Assembly: GCA_002862085.1 (NCBI GenBank)
Contig: PKCK01000072.1
Location: forward strand, 34,921-98,920
DNA: 64,000 bases
Reading direction: 5' to 3'
Source of the DNA: Planctomycetota bacterium
GTDB lineage: Bacteria; Planctomycetota; UBA1135; GCA-002686595
The notes under the pieces are model-generated. The model worked only from the letters and a program-made list of their open reading frames with translations. It did not search any database and was not told where the DNA came from. Position numbers and translations under genes: made by a program. Positions within the stretch are counted from its first letter, which is position 1, and every line of letters begins with the position of its first letter. Below are positions 53,547 through 62,140 of this stretch, one piece after another.

Positions 53547-54455
53547 TCAGCCTGGACGCCTGAGCACCGCGGCGCATCCGGCGAGGACGAGCCCGAGGCC
53601 TCCGAACGTCCAGCGCGTGACGGGCTCACCCCCCAGCGTCGTGCCGAGCACGAGCGCGATCGCCGGCGTCACATAGGCGATGAGCGACAGGGACACCGGG
53701 TTCGCGCGTCGCAGGACCCAGAAGTAGAGCGTGAACGTCAGCACGGTTCCGAATCCGGCGAGGTAGAGGACGCTGAACCAGGCGCGGCCCGATGGCGGGA
53801 TCGGGACCCCACCCTCGAGCAAGAGGGCGGACAGTGCCAGGAGCGCGCCGCCGAGAAGCAGCGCGGATCTGTTGAGGAGCGCCGAGCTGACGTCCGCGCC
53901 GTGCTTCTTCACGTACGCGGTGGCGATCGCGGAGACCGTCGGGCTCAGGAGGAGCAGCCCGCCGCGCAGGCGCGCCTCCGGGCCCACGGCCTCCACGTCG
54001 GTGGCGAACAACATCACGACCCCGGCGAACCCCAGGACGAGCCCCAGCCACTGGAGCCCCACGATGCGGCTGGCCGGCAGGTAGACGTGACCCACGAGCG
54101 CGGTGATCAGCGGGAAGACGCCCCAGAGGATCGCTGCGAGGCTGGAGTGGAGCACCTGCTCCGCCCAGTACACCAGCCCGTAGCTGATCGCGAAGTTGCC
54201 GATCGCCATGGCGACGACGAGGTCCCACGTCGGCGCCCTGCCGCCTTCGGCGCGGGCGATGACGGGCGCGACCGGCACCATCACTGCCCACGCGATCAGG
54301 AAACGCAGTCCAGCGCTCCCAAGGGGTGGCATCTGGTCCAGACCGTCCTTGAGGACGAGCCAGGTGGATCCCCAGACGACGCACATCACCGCCACTGCTG
54401 CGCGGACGCCCCAGCTGGTGCCCGCGGGGACATCTTGCTCGGCGGCTCCGCTCAT
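53547..54455 (-). CDS. EamA/DMT family metabolite exporter
   Basis: The 302-residue protein has ten membrane helices in two EamA repeats. Repeat 1 has VWGSTWLVLKDGL and GLRFLIAWAVMVPVAP; repeat 2 has LLLLSPTVSAIATAYVKK and ANPVSLSLIAYVTPAIALVLGTTLGGEPV. DMT transporters export amino acids or other small metabolites. The ATG at 54455 begins the first helix region; an upstream frame start at 54488 is unlikely. It is convergent with the methyltransferase gene. Confidence 0.88.
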   Translation of the reverse strand: MSGAAEQDVPAGTSWGVRAAVAVMCVVWGSTWLVLKDGLDQMPPLGSAGLRFLIAWAVMVPVAPVIARAEGGRAPTWDLVVAMAIGNFAISYGLVYWAEQVLHSSLAAILWGVFPLITALVGHVYLPASRIVGLQWLGLVLGFAGVVMLFATDVEAVGPEARLRGGLLLLSPTVSAIATAYVKKHGADVSSALLNRSALLLGGALLALSALLLEGGVPIPPSGRAWFSVLYLAGFGTVLTFTLYFWVLRRANPVSLSLIAYVTPAIALVLGTTLGGEPVTRWTFGGLGLVLAGCAAVLRRPG

Positions 54456-54507
54456 GGTCGGGCCTCCGGGACGCCGTGGCCGCACCACGCGTCCGACGGC
54501 GCGCGCT

Positions 54508-55965
54508 TCACTCCGCCTCCGGCGCGGACGTCCCGGGCGGCCCGAAGGACCCTCCGAGCGCCACGTGCAGGTCCACCCGGGCCTGGAAGAGCTCCCTCCG
54601 AGCCGCGAGGTAGGCGGATTCCGCCCGGAACTGGCCGCGCTGGGACTCGAGCACGAGTTCGATGCTGATGAGGCCCTCGCGATACTGATCCTCCGCGAGC
54701 TCGGTCGCGGCGCTCGCCGCCCTCGCCGCTGCGTTCAGGTGCCCGATCCGCTCGCGCAGTCTCCGCTCCGCGTCCAGCGCGTTCTCCACCTCGAAGAACG
54801 CGCGCAGCGCGAGCCCGGCGAAGGCCGCCCGGGAGGCCCGCAGGTCCGCGAGCGTCTCGTCGACCCGCGCGCGGCGACGGCCCCCATCCAGGATCGGGCC
54901 GGCGAGCCGGCCCGCGAGGGACCAGATGGAGAAGTCCCCGTCGAGGAGATCGTCGAACTCCTCGCTCGTCCGTCCCAGCGAGGTGGTCAAGGCGAAGCTG
55001 GGCCAGCGATCCAGTCGCGCCTGTTCGGCGAGGGCCTCTGCAGCCGCCATGCGCCGCTCCGCGGCCACGAGATCGGGCCTCCGGCCGAGGACGTCGGCCG
55101 GAATACCGGAGGGGACCGGCGACGGGAGCTCGCCGAAGTCGCCCGCGGTCTCGAGCTCCGCGGCGGGGAACCTCCCGAGGAGGATCTCGATCTGGCGCGA
55201 CGCGGCTGCCTCGGCGCGCCGTGCGGAGACGAGCGAAGCCCTGCTGGACGCCGCGTTCGCCTCCGCCAGCCGCAGGTCGAGCGCGCCGCTCAGACCGGCG
55301 TCGAAGCGCCCTTGCACGACGTCGAGACTCCGCTCGTAGGTCACCACCGTCGCCTCGGCGAGCGCTTTCTGCTCGGCGGCCTCTCGCAGCCCGAACCACG
55401 CCTGCGCCACCTGGGAAGCGACGCTCAGACGTGCCCCGGCGAGGTCCGCGGCCGTGGCCGCCACATCGGCCGTCGCCCCATCGACAGCCGCCCCGAGTTT
55501 GCCCCACAGATCGAGCTCCCAGGCGAGATCGAGGCTCGCGTTCCACTGATCGAACGTCGTGGAGAGCGGACCGATCGCGCCCGGGATCGGCAGCCCCACG
55601 AAGACGTTCTGCTGCCGCGCGTAGGTGGCGTTCGCGTCCAGCTGCGGCCGGCGCGCAGAGCGCGCGATGCGCGCTCTCGCCGCGGCTGCACGGAGCCGCT
55701 CGGCGCTCGCCGCGAGGTCCTGGTTGTGGATCAGCGCCTCACGGACGAGCCCGTCGAGAGCCTCGTCCTGGAAGCCCGCCCAGAAGGGCACATCGCCTGG
55801 ATACTCACCGGCGGACGCCGGGCCCGCCCACGCCTCGCGGAGCTCGTCGCGCAGCAGCGCGCCCATGTCCGGCCGCAACTCGTCCGGATGGGGCGAGGAG
55901 CACGCAGCGGAGAGGAGGACTGAGGCGCTCACGAGGAGCGCCCGGCGATCCCGGACTTGGGCCAT
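54508..55965 (-). CDS. TolC-like outer membrane efflux lipoprotein
   Basis: The 485-residue protein has a lipoprotein signal with lipobox LLSAAC (C22) and the NodT/OprM pattern of two repeated outer-membrane efflux domains: LNxDLA-type NQDLAASAERLRAAAARARIARSARRPQL, later GRRPDLVAAERRMAAAEALAEQARLDRWPSFAL. The AELAEDQYREGLISIELVLESQR helix is the coiled-coil barrel. It is the outer-membrane channel of an RND or MFS efflux system; no fusion or pump partner is adjacent. The ATG at 55965 gives the signal peptide. Confidence 0.88.
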   Translation of the reverse strand: MAQVRDRRALLVSASVLLSAACSSPHPDELRPDMGALLRDELREAWAGPASAGEYPGDVPFWAGFQDEALDGLVREALIHNQDLAASAERLRAAAARARIARSARRPQLDANATYARQQNVFVGLPIPGAIGPLSTTFDQWNASLDLAWELDLWGKLGAAVDGATADVAATAADLAGARLSVASQVAQAWFGLREAAEQKALAEATVVTYERSLDVVQGRFDAGLSGALDLRLAEANAASSRASLVSARRAEAAASRQIEILLGRFPAAELETAGDFGELPSPVPSGIPADVLGRRPDLVAAERRMAAAEALAEQARLDRWPSFALTTSLGRTSEEFDDLLDGDFSIWSLAGRLAGPILDGGRRRARVDETLADLRASRAAFAGLALRAFFEVENALDAERRLRERIGHLNAAARAASAATELAEDQYREGLISIELVLESQRGQFRAESAYLAARRELFQARVDLHVALGGSFGPPGTSAPEAE

Positions 55966-56141
55966 GTCGAGGCGGTGAAGGGCTCTGGATGTGCCTTGTT
56001 CCGGCAGGAACGCGATCGGCGAGGGGGGGCTGGGAGGGCCTGAGTTGGCAGGGTCCACGGAGGATGGACAGGAACGGTTCGGCGCTCACCCGCAGAACAT
56101 CCGCCCCACCCCGCGCGAGGGATGCGCAGAATGCCCCCTCG

Positions 56142-57611
56142 ATGGTCCCGACGAAGCCAATTCTCCCGACTCTTCCCCTCATTCTGCTCGCCCTCGCGAG
56201 CGGGGAGCCCCTCCAGTCCACAGGCGGGCAGGCGGCTGGAGCCAGCCGAGCCGGAGTGGAGGTTCTTCCAGGCCTCGACCTCGAAGCCGAGCGATCGATC
56301 GCCGCGCGCGTCGACGAGGCGCGCGCGCGCGACACGGTGAGGGGATTCGTGGCCCTGGGCGCCCGGATGGGCGGAACGTCCTCCGGGGAACGTTCCGCAG
56401 CGCTCCTCGAGCGCACGTTCGAGACGATCGGACTGCCCACGACCCGACACGTGGCACGGAAGACCTGGTGCCACGAGGAGACCGGCTGGAAGCTGCGCAT
56501 CGCGATCGACGCGGAGGAGCCGTACCTGATCGAGCGCGCATGGCCCCTCGGCTTCTCTCCGGCCGGGAAGGGGAGCCACGCCCTCGCTCTGGAGACCGAC
56601 CCGGAGCACGCCCTCCTCACCAGTCGCTTCCGCGGCACCCGCCGGAAAGCCGCGCCCCCCGCGCTCTTCCTCGACGATGGGCGCACGTCCTTCGACGGCG
56701 CGTGGCCGACCTGCGGTCCGCATCCCCTCGGACGCCGCGCGAAGGCTCCGGGCTTCGCGATCTCGAGGCCGGAGGGCGCCCGACTCCGGGACGCCCTCGC
56801 CGCGGGGAAGACGGTCCGGGTGCACTGGGACCTCGAGACGAAGATCACGGAGGCGAGCCCCGTGACCGTGGTCGCGACGATCGCGCCGCGGTCTCCCGCC
56901 CTCCCCGGCCACGTCCTCGTCTGCGCCCATGGGGACAGCGACAGCGGCGGGCCAGGAGCGAACGACAACGCGAGCGGGATCGCGATCGTCCTGGAGATGG
57001 CTCGCGCCTGGAAGGCGGCGCTGGAGGCCGGAGAGCTCGCCGCTCCGCCGATCGAGGTCCGCTTCGCCGTCTGGGGGAAGGAGATCCACAGCACCGCCGA
57101 CTACCTCCGCTCCGAGCTCGGGAAGGGCGTGGTGGCGGTGCTCAACTTCGACCAGGCGGGGTTCGGCTCGACGGGGCAGCGCCTGCACGTGGAGCCCGAC
57201 GACCTCCCCGCGAACGCCGCGTTCGTCCGGGTCTGCGCCCAGGTCCTCGGCGATCACGCCGGCCAGCCCGGGTTCCCGGAGCGCTGGGCGACGAACAAGA
57301 GCCTCGGGGGCACCGATTCCTACGTCTTCAGCGGCAACAAGCGCTTCCGGGCCGACGGACTGCCCGCGGTGACCATGTTCACCAGCGCCTGGGGGAGCCC
57401 TGACGAGCAGCCGAGGACCGCCGGGATGCCGGGTGAGTCCTGGCGCGAGCGGGACAGGGTCGAGATGGACTACGACGTCCACTACCACAGCGCCGGTGAC
57501 ACGCCGGAGAACACGACCGACAAGGAGCCCGAGAACATGGGGTGGTGCGCCCGCGTGGGGCTGCTCTCCGTCCTCCGCTGGCTCGACGTCCTCGCGGCCG
57601 AGGAACGCTGA
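56142..57611 (+). CDS. Secreted M28-family zinc metallopeptidase
   Basis: The 489-residue protein has a signal peptide (LPLILLALASG) and an M28 core. Metal ligands include H263 in CAHGDSDSGG and D275 in PGANDNASG, with the family E/D in AVWGKEIHST and the terminal DVHYHSAGDTPENT. M28 enzymes are aminopeptidases or carboxypeptidases. A peptide-processing or degradation role outside the cytosol is expected. The ATG at 56142 starts the signal; a long upstream open frame is antisense to the TolC-like gene. Confidence 0.85.
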   Translation: MVPTKPILPTLPLILLALASGEPLQSTGGQAAGASRAGVEVLPGLDLEAERSIAARVDEARARDTVRGFVALGARMGGTSSGERSAALLERTFETIGLPTTRHVARKTWCHEETGWKLRIAIDAEEPYLIERAWPLGFSPAGKGSHALALETDPEHALLTSRFRGTRRKAAPPALFLDDGRTSFDGAWPTCGPHPLGRRAKAPGFAISRPEGARLRDALAAGKTVRVHWDLETKITEASPVTVVATIAPRSPALPGHVLVCAHGDSDSGGPGANDNASGIAIVLEMARAWKAALEAGELAAPPIEVRFAVWGKEIHSTADYLRSELGKGVVAVLNFDQAGFGSTGQRLHVEPDDLPANAAFVRVCAQVLGDHAGQPGFPERWATNKSLGGTDSYVFSGNKRFRADGLPAVTMFTSAWGSPDEQPRTAGMPGESWRERDRVEMDYDVHYHSAGDTPENTTDKEPENMGWCARVGLLSVLRWLDVLAAEER

Positions 57612-57621
57612 GCGAGACCGC

Positions 57622-59394
57622 TCAACCCCTCGGACCGTGGCGGTCCAGCGCCAGGGCGAAGACGAAGGTGACGGCACTCCCGACGGCCACGTACCACGGC
57701 CACTGGATCACCTCGCCATCGAAGTCTCCGACCTCGGCGACCCGCGTCAGCAGGAAGAGCACGAACCCGTAGAGCAGGGTCTGGACCGCCCCGTCGGGCT
57801 GCCGGCGACGGGGCAGCCCGACGAACAGCCAGAGCGCGAAGAGGCCCGAGATGATCCACCAGCTGAGCACGTAGGTCGACGGGCCGGGGAACACGGCGAA
57901 AGCCACCGCGAGAACCCCGAGGGGCGCGCTCCAGAGGAAGCCGCTCGCACCGCGCCCGCCGCCGATCCAGCCCAGGGCGAAGGCCGCGAGCAGCGGCCCC
58001 CCCACCATCGCGGACATCCCGAGCGCGAGGGAGAGCAGGTCCGCATAGCGGGCCTCGACCGCCTGCATCCCCATCGCCGCTCCCGCCAGGATCACGGCCC
58101 AGACGAGGACGATCACACGCGTCGAGCGCACGGCTCCCCCATCTCCTCTCCCGCCGCCCGCGCGCACCTCGTCCCAGCGAGGACGAAGGGACTGGGTGGC
58201 CTGACCGAGGGCGGCGAGGATCGAGTCGAGGCTCGAGATCGCCGCAGCGAAGGCCGCGGCGAGCACCAGGCCGCGCAGCCCCACGGGCAGCGCCTCGCGG
58301 ACGAAGACCGGGAGGATCCGATCCGGCTTCTCCGCGACGAGCGCGCGAGCTCCCTCGCTCATCTCGTGGTGTTCGTAGTAGCCGATCAGGCCCACACCGA
58401 CGAGGAAGGCGAGTCCTACGATCACCACCGAGAAGTAGCTCCCCAGCACCGCGAACTGGGCCTGGCGCTTGTTCGCACAGGCCAGCATCCGCTGGGCCAT
58501 CAGCTGATCGGTCCCGTACGGGCCGACGAGACCCCAGCTCGCCCCGACGAGGACGGAGGCAGCGCCGTAGGGGGTCGTCAACGCGGCCACCAGCCCGCCG
58601 CCACCCCAGCCGTCCGGGGTGAGCGAGAGCTTCCCGCTCTCGCGGGCCACGTCCACCGCAGCGCCGACTCCGCCCGGGATCTCGCCGTGCATCACGGCGA
58701 GCAGAGCGACGAAGCCTCCGATGAACATCAGGAAGAGCAGAGCGTCGGTCCACACGACGGTCGCCACTCCGCCGATCCATGTCCAAGCCGTCGCGACGAT
58801 GGAGATGGCAAGGATCGCACCGGCGAGCGGCGGAAGCCCCGTCGCGCTCTCGACCGCGGCCAGCTGCTCCCGCGCGAGGACCTCGATGATCACCGCGGTG
58901 ATGTAGACCCGAGCGGCCTGCGCCAGGACACCGCCGATCATGAAGAGGCCGGTCGTCATGCGACGAACGCCGCGCCCGAGCCGGTCCCCCATGAAGTCGT
59001 AGGGGCTGTAGATCTCCCTCTCGTAGTAGGCCGGCGTGAGCACGAAGGCCACGACGAGCCGCGCGACGAGCGCGCTGATGAGGCCGATCTGGAGGTAGTG
59101 GATCGAGCCGCCTTCGCGCCAGACCAGACTCGGCACGGCGAAGAAGGTCACGGCGGAGATCTCGGTGGCGATGATCGACGCGGACACCGCGTACCAGGGC
59201 AGACGCCGCCCGCCGAGGTAGAAGTCGCGCAGGCTCTCCTGGCGCCCCGTCAGCCGGTGCCCGGCCCAGGTCACCAGCGCCATCACGGCCGCGACGACGA
59301 GCCAGTCGGCGAGCGAGAATCCGCCGCCCAGCGGTGGAGCGTCGACGCTCGCGATCGACATGGCGAGCAGGGCCGAGGCGGGGCTGAAGGTCAT
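57622..59394 (-). CDS. Sodium/solute symporter (SSS family)
   Basis: The 590-residue protein has about 14 membrane helices and SSS motifs: DFYLGGRRLPWYAVSASIIATEISAVTFFAVPSLV near the N-terminus, FMGDRLGRGVRRMT, WTWIGGVATVVWTDALLFL and GLRGLVLAAAFAAAISSLDSIL. It probably imports a sugar, sialic acid or organic acid with Na+. The ATG start overlaps the kinase-like gene upstream (ATGA). Its place with nagB suggests an amino-sugar substrate. Confidence 0.9.
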   Translation of the reverse strand: MTFSPASALLAMSIASVDAPPLGGGFSLADWLVVAAVMALVTWAGHRLTGRQESLRDFYLGGRRLPWYAVSASIIATEISAVTFFAVPSLVWREGGSIHYLQIGLISALVARLVVAFVLTPAYYEREIYSPYDFMGDRLGRGVRRMTTGLFMIGGVLAQAARVYITAVIIEVLAREQLAAVESATGLPPLAGAILAISIVATAWTWIGGVATVVWTDALLFLMFIGGFVALLAVMHGEIPGGVGAAVDVARESGKLSLTPDGWGGGGLVAALTTPYGAASVLVGASWGLVGPYGTDQLMAQRMLACANKRQAQFAVLGSYFSVVIVGLAFLVGVGLIGYYEHHEMSEGARALVAEKPDRILPVFVREALPVGLRGLVLAAAFAAAISSLDSILAALGQATQSLRPRWDEVRAGGGRGDGGAVRSTRVIVLVWAVILAGAAMGMQAVEARYADLLSLALGMSAMVGGPLLAAFALGWIGGGRGASGFLWSAPLGVLAVAFAVFPGPSTYVLSWWIISGLFALWLFVGLPRRRQPDGAVQTLLYGFVLFLLTRVAEVGDFDGEVIQWPWYVAVGSAVTFVFALALDRHGPRG

Positions 59395-60524
59395 CCGAGA
59401 GGAGTCTCCTGTCCGACATCCTGAAGATCGTCATCCCCGAGGGCCAGCGCGGCCGCGCCGATCAGAGGGGCGGATGCCTCCCGAGAGAGCTGCAGCAGCC
59501 CCTCCGCGAGGCCGCCAGAGCCCCCCGCCTCGTCGACCAGGAGTCCGGCCCGACGCGCCAGCTCCGGAGCCTCCTCCAGCGCTCGCCGGATCCCGGCTCC
59601 GATCCCGCCGAGGATGCGACCGTCGATCCGTTCGTCGAGGAGCCCCCGCCCCATCGCGCCACCGACCACCACGCGAACGGAACCCGGCGCCGTCCCCCCT
59701 TCCGCCGAGACCCGCTCCGCTTCCCTCTCGCCCTGGATCAGTCGATGACCCACGCGCGCCCCCAGGGCCTCCCCGGCGTCGCGGAGCAACCGGATGGCCG
59801 CTGTGTCGCCTCTCCTCACGGCCGGTAGGAGCCGCAGCCCCTCGCCCCGGGCGCGCCAACGACGATCCAACCCTCGAAATCCGACGTCCGCCCGCGCCCC
59901 CGGACCCTCGAAGCGTCCACGGGGAAGAAGCCCGGGCCGCGCCTCCGCCAGGAACACTTCCTCGTCCCAGTGCACCACGAGTGAGCGTTCACCTCCTCCG
60001 AGCCCGCCCAGCAGCCCGAGCGCGGAGGTCTGCTCACCCAGGGCCCATGCGTCCCCGAGCTGGAGGCAGCGGCTCATCGGGCCGGCGGGCTCGATCCCGC
60101 GGCCTCTCAGGGCCTTGTCGATCGCGGCTGGGAGTCCTTGGATCCGTGCGCCGTCCCGCATCGCGATCACGTCGCGGCCCCTCCCGTCGAGGCGCGCGTC
60201 CACGGCCACTCCGACGCGCAGCGCCTCCGTGCGCAATCCGAACGTGAGCTTGGCGATCGCGTTGGCGATGGACTGGACCCAGCCGTCAGCGGCGCGCCCC
60301 TCGTCAGCCCGCAGGGGCTGCGTCTGCCCGCTTGATCCACGCGAGAGCTGGCGCTCCAGCGCGAGGGGAACGAAGCGGGTCGGCCCGTCGACATCGGTCC
60401 TCACGCGGCGGCCACCGGGAGTGAGCCGTCCGAAAGGCGTCCGCTCGACCAGCATCGCCTCGACGGAGGCGGGTCCGGCCGCCACGCCGACGAGCATCCC
60501 GGGAGCGGAGGGCGCGCCGGTCAA
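59391..60524 (-). CDS. BadF/ROK-type sugar kinase-like protein, phosphate loop degenerate
   Basis: The 377-residue protein resembles actin-fold sugar kinases: an N-terminal strand MLVGVAAGPASVEAML in the place of D-G-G-G-T/S-K-T, a VVVGGAMGRGLLDERI region and the terminal ASAPLIGAAALAL motif (family PxxGAAxLA). The first phosphate-binding loop lacks the usual Asp/Gly pattern, so the active site may be altered and the activity is uncertain. It overlaps nagB (TTGA) and the SSS gene (ATGA). By context it could be an N-acetylglucosamine or related kinase. The start is TTG at 60524 or ATG at 60497. Confidence 0.6.
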   Translation of the reverse strand: MTGAPSAPGMLVGVAAGPASVEAMLVERTPFGRLTPGGRRVRTDVDGPTRFVPLALERQLSRGSSGQTQPLRADEGRAADGWVQSIANAIAKLTFGLRTEALRVGVAVDARLDGRGRDVIAMRDGARIQGLPAAIDKALRGRGIEPAGPMSRCLQLGDAWALGEQTSALGLLGGLGGGERSLVVHWDEEVFLAEARPGLLPRGRFEGPGARADVGFRGLDRRWRARGEGLRLLPAVRRGDTAAIRLLRDAGEALGARVGHRLIQGEREAERVSAEGGTAPGSVRVVVGGAMGRGLLDERIDGRILGGIGAGIRRALEEAPELARRAGLLVDEAGGSGGLAEGLLQLSREASAPLIGAAALALGDDDLQDVGQETPLG

Positions 60525-61381
60525 AGCTCGGCGGAGGCCTCGGCGTCGAGGTGGAACTCGAGGTCGGGGTGCGCGCGAAGGAGCGTCGCGGGGACGTCTT
60601 CGCTCACGGGCCCCTGGAGCGTTCGGGCGATGATCCCCGCCTTCACGTCACCGAAGGCCAGGAGCCGCAGCCGCTTCGCGCGCAGGATCGTCCCGATCCC
60701 CACGGTGATCGCCTGCTCGGGCGTCGTGGCGAGGCCACCGAACGTCTCGGCCGCGTCCTCGCGGGTGCGCGCTTCCAGGGGCACCGTTCGGGTCAACGAA
60801 TCCGCCTGGGCTCCCGGCTCGTTGAAGGCCACGTGACCGTTGCGGCCGATACCGAGCAGCTGCAGGTCCACGCCACCCGCAGCTTCCAGAGCGCGCTCGT
60901 AAGCCACGGAGGCGGCCTCGGGGCTCTCCGCTGCAAGGCGAGGATCCGGCGTGATGAGCTGATCCGGCCTGAGGCCGAGATCGTCGACGAGGTGGCCCTC
61001 CAGCACGCTCCGGAAGAGGCGCGCGTCACCCTCCGGTACGCCGATGTATTCGTCGAGGCTGAAACACGAGACTCCGCTGGCGTCCAGCGACCGCTCCACG
61101 GCCGCCGAGATGAGCGCGTGATAGACGCCCGTCATGGTCGACCCGGTCGCCACGCCGATGACCGCTCGCGGGTTGTCGGCGATCAACTCGACGATCTCCA
61201 GGGCAACGTGATGCTCGGCTTCGGCGCGTGTGCCGTGGATGATGGAGCGAGGACTCAAAACGACGTCGTGACGCGCCTCGGAGGCGCCCTTCGGCGGTCT
61301 GGAGGAGGATGAGGAGCAGGGCCGCCGCCCATGCTCGCGGCCCGGCGAGTCTACTGGCAGTCCAGGCCCATCCAAGGTCAA
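60521..61381 (-). CDS. nagB: Glucosamine-6-phosphate deaminase
   Basis: The 286-residue protein shows the NagB fold: GVATGSTMTGVYHALI, FSLDEYIGVPEGDARLFRSVL (catalytic Asp in SLDEY) and LLGIGRNGHVAFNEPG (His and Glu). It converts glucosamine-6-phosphate to fructose-6-phosphate and ammonia. The start is uncertain: the TTG at 61381 overlaps the cutC stop by four bases, but an internal TTG at L42 (about 61258) directly before SPRSIIHG would give a family-sized protein. The first ~40 residues are low-complexity and may not be translated. Confidence 0.9.
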   Translation of the reverse strand: MTLDGPGLPVDSPGREHGRRPCSSSSSRPPKGASEARHDVVLSPRSIIHGTRAEAEHHVALEIVELIADNPRAVIGVATGSTMTGVYHALISAAVERSLDASGVSCFSLDEYIGVPEGDARLFRSVLEGHLVDDLGLRPDQLITPDPRLAAESPEAASVAYERALEAAGGVDLQLLGIGRNGHVAFNEPGAQADSLTRTVPLEARTREDAAETFGGLATTPEQAITVGIGTILRAKRLRLLAFGDVKAGIIARTLQGPVSEDVPATLLRAHPDLEFHLDAEASAEL

Positions 61382-62121
61382 CGCTCCGCGCCAGCAGCCC
61401 GCACGGCCGCCACGAGCCCTGCCGCCTCGGTCGGGTCCATGGGACGAAGCGCTCCCATGCCCAGCCCTGGATCGTCGACGACTGCGCCGGCGCAGGAGCC
61501 GTGAAGAGCGCCAGCGGCCGTCCGGCGCAGGACCTCTGCTGCGTTCTCGCCCCGCACCCCGGCGGCCGCGATGATCTGCACGCGCGCCCTGGCCACCTCC
61601 ACGAGGGCCCTGATCGTCGCGGCTCCTTCGAGCGCGGTCACAGCGGTGCCGGAGGTGAGGACACGGCTGACCCCGAGGCCGACGGCGGTCTCCAAGGCGG
61701 CAACGGGGTCGGGAGTGAGATCGATCGCACGGTGAAGCGTCACCGCCATGCCGTCCGCCGCGCTCAAGACCTCCGCCATCGCCTCGACGTCGAGCGTTCC
61801 ATCGCGCCTCAGAGCGCCCACCGCGACGCCGGACGCGCCGGCCGCACGAGCGGCACGAACGTCGGCGACGAGCGCTGCGAGCTCCCCGGGCCCGCGGAGT
61901 CGGAACCCGCCGACCCGTGGCCTGACGAGCGCGACGACATCCAGGCGGCCTCCGACGGCGTCGAGAGCCGCGTCCAGTAGCCCGGCGCCCGGGGTCAGGC
62001 CGCCGACCTCGGGGGCCGCGCAGAGCTCGATACGATCCGCGCCGACCTCGACCGCCAGGTGGACGGACTCGAGGTCGGCGCAGAGGAGCTCGGCCTGGGG
62101 GCGGTCGAGCGGGCGTTCCAT
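61378..62121 (-). CDS. cutC: CutC family protein
   Basis: The 247-residue protein is a TIM-barrel CutC homologue: ELLCADLESVHLAVEVGADRIELCAAPEVGGLTPG, ALVRPRVGGF, GAAGASGVAVGAL and TLHRAIDLTPDP with SRVLTSGTAVTALEG. CutC was named for copper tolerance, but the fold is enzyme-like and its reaction is not settled. Its stop overlaps the nagB start, so here it belongs to an amino-sugar operon with the kinase and symporter. Confidence 0.9.
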   Translation of the reverse strand: MERPLDRPQAELLCADLESVHLAVEVGADRIELCAAPEVGGLTPGAGLLDAALDAVGGRLDVVALVRPRVGGFRLRGPGELAALVADVRAARAAGASGVAVGALRRDGTLDVEAMAEVLSAADGMAVTLHRAIDLTPDPVAALETAVGLGVSRVLTSGTAVTALEGAATIRALVEVARARVQIIAAAGVRGENAAEVLRRTAAGALHGSCAGAVVDDPGLGMGALRPMDPTEAAGLVAAVRAAGAER

Positions 62122-62140
62122 CGGTGGAGAAGGGCCGCGA

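Noticed and set aside
57482..59434. 650-residue frame on the minus strand overlapping the SSS symporter
   Set aside because: Composition is Arg/Gly/Asp-rich low complexity without membrane helices; the other frame encodes the symporter with its motifs.
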